Shown in pieces: positions 7,217-7,684 of a stretch of DNA of 7,684 nucleotides. The position numbers were made by a program, and so were the translations under genes. How positions within the stretch are numbered: the stretch's first letter is position 1; each line of letters starts with the position of its first letter. The notes below the pieces were generated by a model. It had not been told where the DNA came from and did no database searches. It was given only the letters and a program-made list of their open reading frames with translations. The stretch comes from Candidatus Sediminicultor tertius. Its GTDB lineage: Bacteria; Atribacterota; Phoenicimicrobiia; Phoenicimicrobiales; Phoenicimicrobiaceae. The stretch lies in assembly GCA_003527405.1 (NCBI GenBank), contig DPXH01000008.1, positions 1 to 7,684 of the forward strand, in the 5' to 3' direction.

Positions 7217-7333
7217 ATTATTCTCCTTACTGATATATTAGGGTAAACTTTAGTGGTTAGTTAGATAAAGAAAAGAATATTTATTGTTTTTGTTTTTCTA
7301 TCTTCTTTATTCTATGGTACTTTTCTTTATTTT

Positions 7334-7361
7334 TACTCGATACTCGATACTATATACTCGA
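7334..7361. repeat. Tandem heptamer repeat, unit TACTCGA
   Basis: Four contiguous 7-base units: TACTCGA (7334-7340), TACTCGA (7341-7347), TACTATA (7348-7354) and TACTCGA (7355-7361), then a partial TACT. The array lies about 120 bases upstream of rqcH. Heptamer arrays of this kind are described as STRR sequences in cyanobacteria and in other genomes; no function can be read from it here. Confidence 0.85.
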
Positions 7362-7392
7362 TACTTTCTTTTATTTTACTTTAATATAATCT

Positions 7393-7421
7393 ATTATAGA
7401 GGTATAATCAAGAAAATTAAA
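7393..7421 (-). promoter_or_regulatory. Possible promoter for rqcH
   Basis: On the minus strand a perfect TATAAT (7398-7393) lies 17 bases downstream of TTTAAT (7421-7416), which matches only three of six -35 bases. It would give a leader of about 170 bases across the TACTCGA array. Such AT-rich DNA yields TATAAT often, so this is only a candidate. Confidence 0.2.
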
Positions 7422-7468
7422 AGCTAAAAACGCAAAACTCAAAACCAAAGCTCAAAGCTTAAAATTAA
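7413..7468. repeat. Degenerate A-tract heptamer array
   Basis: Eight successive 7-base units, nearly all starting with runs of A: AAAATTA (7413), AAAGCTA (7420), AAAACGC (7427), AAAACTC (7434), AAAACCA (7441), AAGCTCA (7448), AAGCTTA (7455) and AAATTAA (7462). The phase is kept over 56 bases although the other bases drift, so it reads as an old tandem repeat rather than plain AT-richness. An A-run and a 16-base A/T palindrome (7474-7489) follow. Confidence 0.55.
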
Positions 7469-7500
7469 AGAAAAAAAATTTAAATTTTTAGTTTTAATGG

Positions 7501-7574
7501 TGTAGGGGCTTGATTCATCAAGCCCGCTAAAATAAATTACCAAAAAACCGGGTCGGATAAATCCGACCCCTACA
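7501..7574. repeat. Paired REP-like hairpin element (BIME type), copy 2
   Basis: A 74-base relative of the element in the lgt-rluD gap, with the same ends TGTAGGGG (7501-7508) and CCCCTACA (7567-7574). Left hairpin: GTAG (7502-7505), GGGCTTGAT (7506-7514), TC, ATCAAGCCC (7517-7525). Right hairpin: GGGTCGGAT (7550-7558), AA, ATCCGACCC (7561-7569), CTAC (7570-7573). Both have nine perfect pairs. The 24-base spacer starts GCTAAAAT, close to GCAAAAT in copy 1. The stem centres differ from copy 1 on both arms at once, so pairing is preserved by paired changes. Confidence 0.85.
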
Positions 7575-7601
7575 TCAAAAATGATACTTTATTGGGATAA
7601 C

Positions 7602-7649
7602 TTTTGAATTTTGAATTATGGCTTTTCGTTTTTCGCTTTACCTTTTTAG
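7602..7649. repeat. Degenerate T-tract heptamer array
   Basis: Units TTTTGAA (7602), TTTTGAA (7609), a 6-base TTATGG (7616), CTTTTCG (7622), TTTTTCG (7629), CTTTACC (7636) and TTTTTAG (7643) keep a 7-base period apart from one missing base. Read on the other strand it resembles the A-tract array at 7413-7468: AAAGC, one base, then AAAAACG occurs in both. The two arrays flank the paired-hairpin element in opposite orientation. Confidence 0.5.
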
Positions 7650-7659
7650 TTCTAATAAT

Positions 7660-7684
7660 GGGGCACAATTCATTGTGCCCCTAC
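7660..7684 (-). repeat. Single REP-like hairpin at the window edge
   Basis: Arms GGGGCACAAT (7660-7669) and ATTGTGCCCC (7672-7681) pair perfectly over ten bases around TC, and CTAC (7681-7684) ends the window. Read on the minus strand it is GTAG plus a GGG-based stem, the same plan as the other four hairpins. No partner hairpin lies in the 75 bases to its left, so it is a solo unit or is paired with something beyond the window. Confidence 0.75.

Larger units (their letters stand above)
7217..7684. other. Gene-free region upstream of rqcH, filled with repeats
   Basis: These 468 bases show no credible open reading frame or RNA gene. They hold the rqcH ribosome site, a long AT-rich leader, a TACTCGA heptamer array, two A/T-tract heptamer arrays in opposite orientation, a paired-hairpin element and, at the edge, a single hairpin of the same family. 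An 11-base inverted repeat (7265-7275 with 7320-7330) also lies in the leader; it is A/T-only apart from two G/C pairs and may be chance. Confidence 0.7.

Noticed and set aside
4286..7684. CRISPR array formed by the repeated palindromes
   Set aside because: The hairpins differ in sequence, are in inverted orientation and are not separated by regular unique spacers; no cas gene is present.

Overview
The window holds five complete protein genes of a bacterium with AT-rich DNA, plus two repeat-rich gaps. On the plus strand lie ileS (isoleucyl-tRNA synthetase), lspA (signal peptidase II), lgt (prolipoprotein diacylglyceryl transferase) and an rluD-type 23S rRNA pseudouridine synthase. Convergent to rluD, on the minus strand, is an NFACT/RqcH-type ribosome quality control factor. 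The host cannot be named with confidence. The ileS-lspA-rluD neighbourhood is widespread in bacteria (Bacillus has ileS-ylyA-lspA-ylyB). The repeat-laden gaps and AT-rich coding resemble uncultured candidate phyla such as Atribacterota, but that is only an impression.

Layout: ileS, lspA and lgt are packed with gaps of 10 and 6 bases and very probably form one operon whose promoter lies left of the window. A 256-base gap follows, holding an octamer tandem repeat, a paired-hairpin repeat element and a further GC-rich hairpin. rluD comes next and may have its own promoter. It meets the RqcH gene tail to tail across 17 bases. Upstream of the RqcH gene the last 468 bases contain no gene; they hold heptamer arrays, a second paired-hairpin element and, at the window edge, a single hairpin of the same family.

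Functionally, Lgt and LspA catalyse consecutive steps of lipoprotein maturation: Lgt attaches diacylglycerol to the lipobox cysteine, then LspA removes the signal peptide. IleRS, RluD and RqcH all serve translation (charging, ribosome modification, rescue of obstructed large subunits).

The most interesting non-coding signal is a family of five hairpins in two gaps. All share a GTAG foot, a fixed GGG base, a variable but perfectly self-complementary four-base segment and an AT-NN-AT tip. Four are arranged as two inverted pairs of 74-76 bases. This is the architecture of REP/BIME elements mobilised by RAYT (TnpA-REP) transposases; no such transposase is in the window. Among the proteins, LspA and Lgt both carry unusual residues at normally conserved positions. 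I see no defence system, CRISPR array, prophage or new multi-gene system here.
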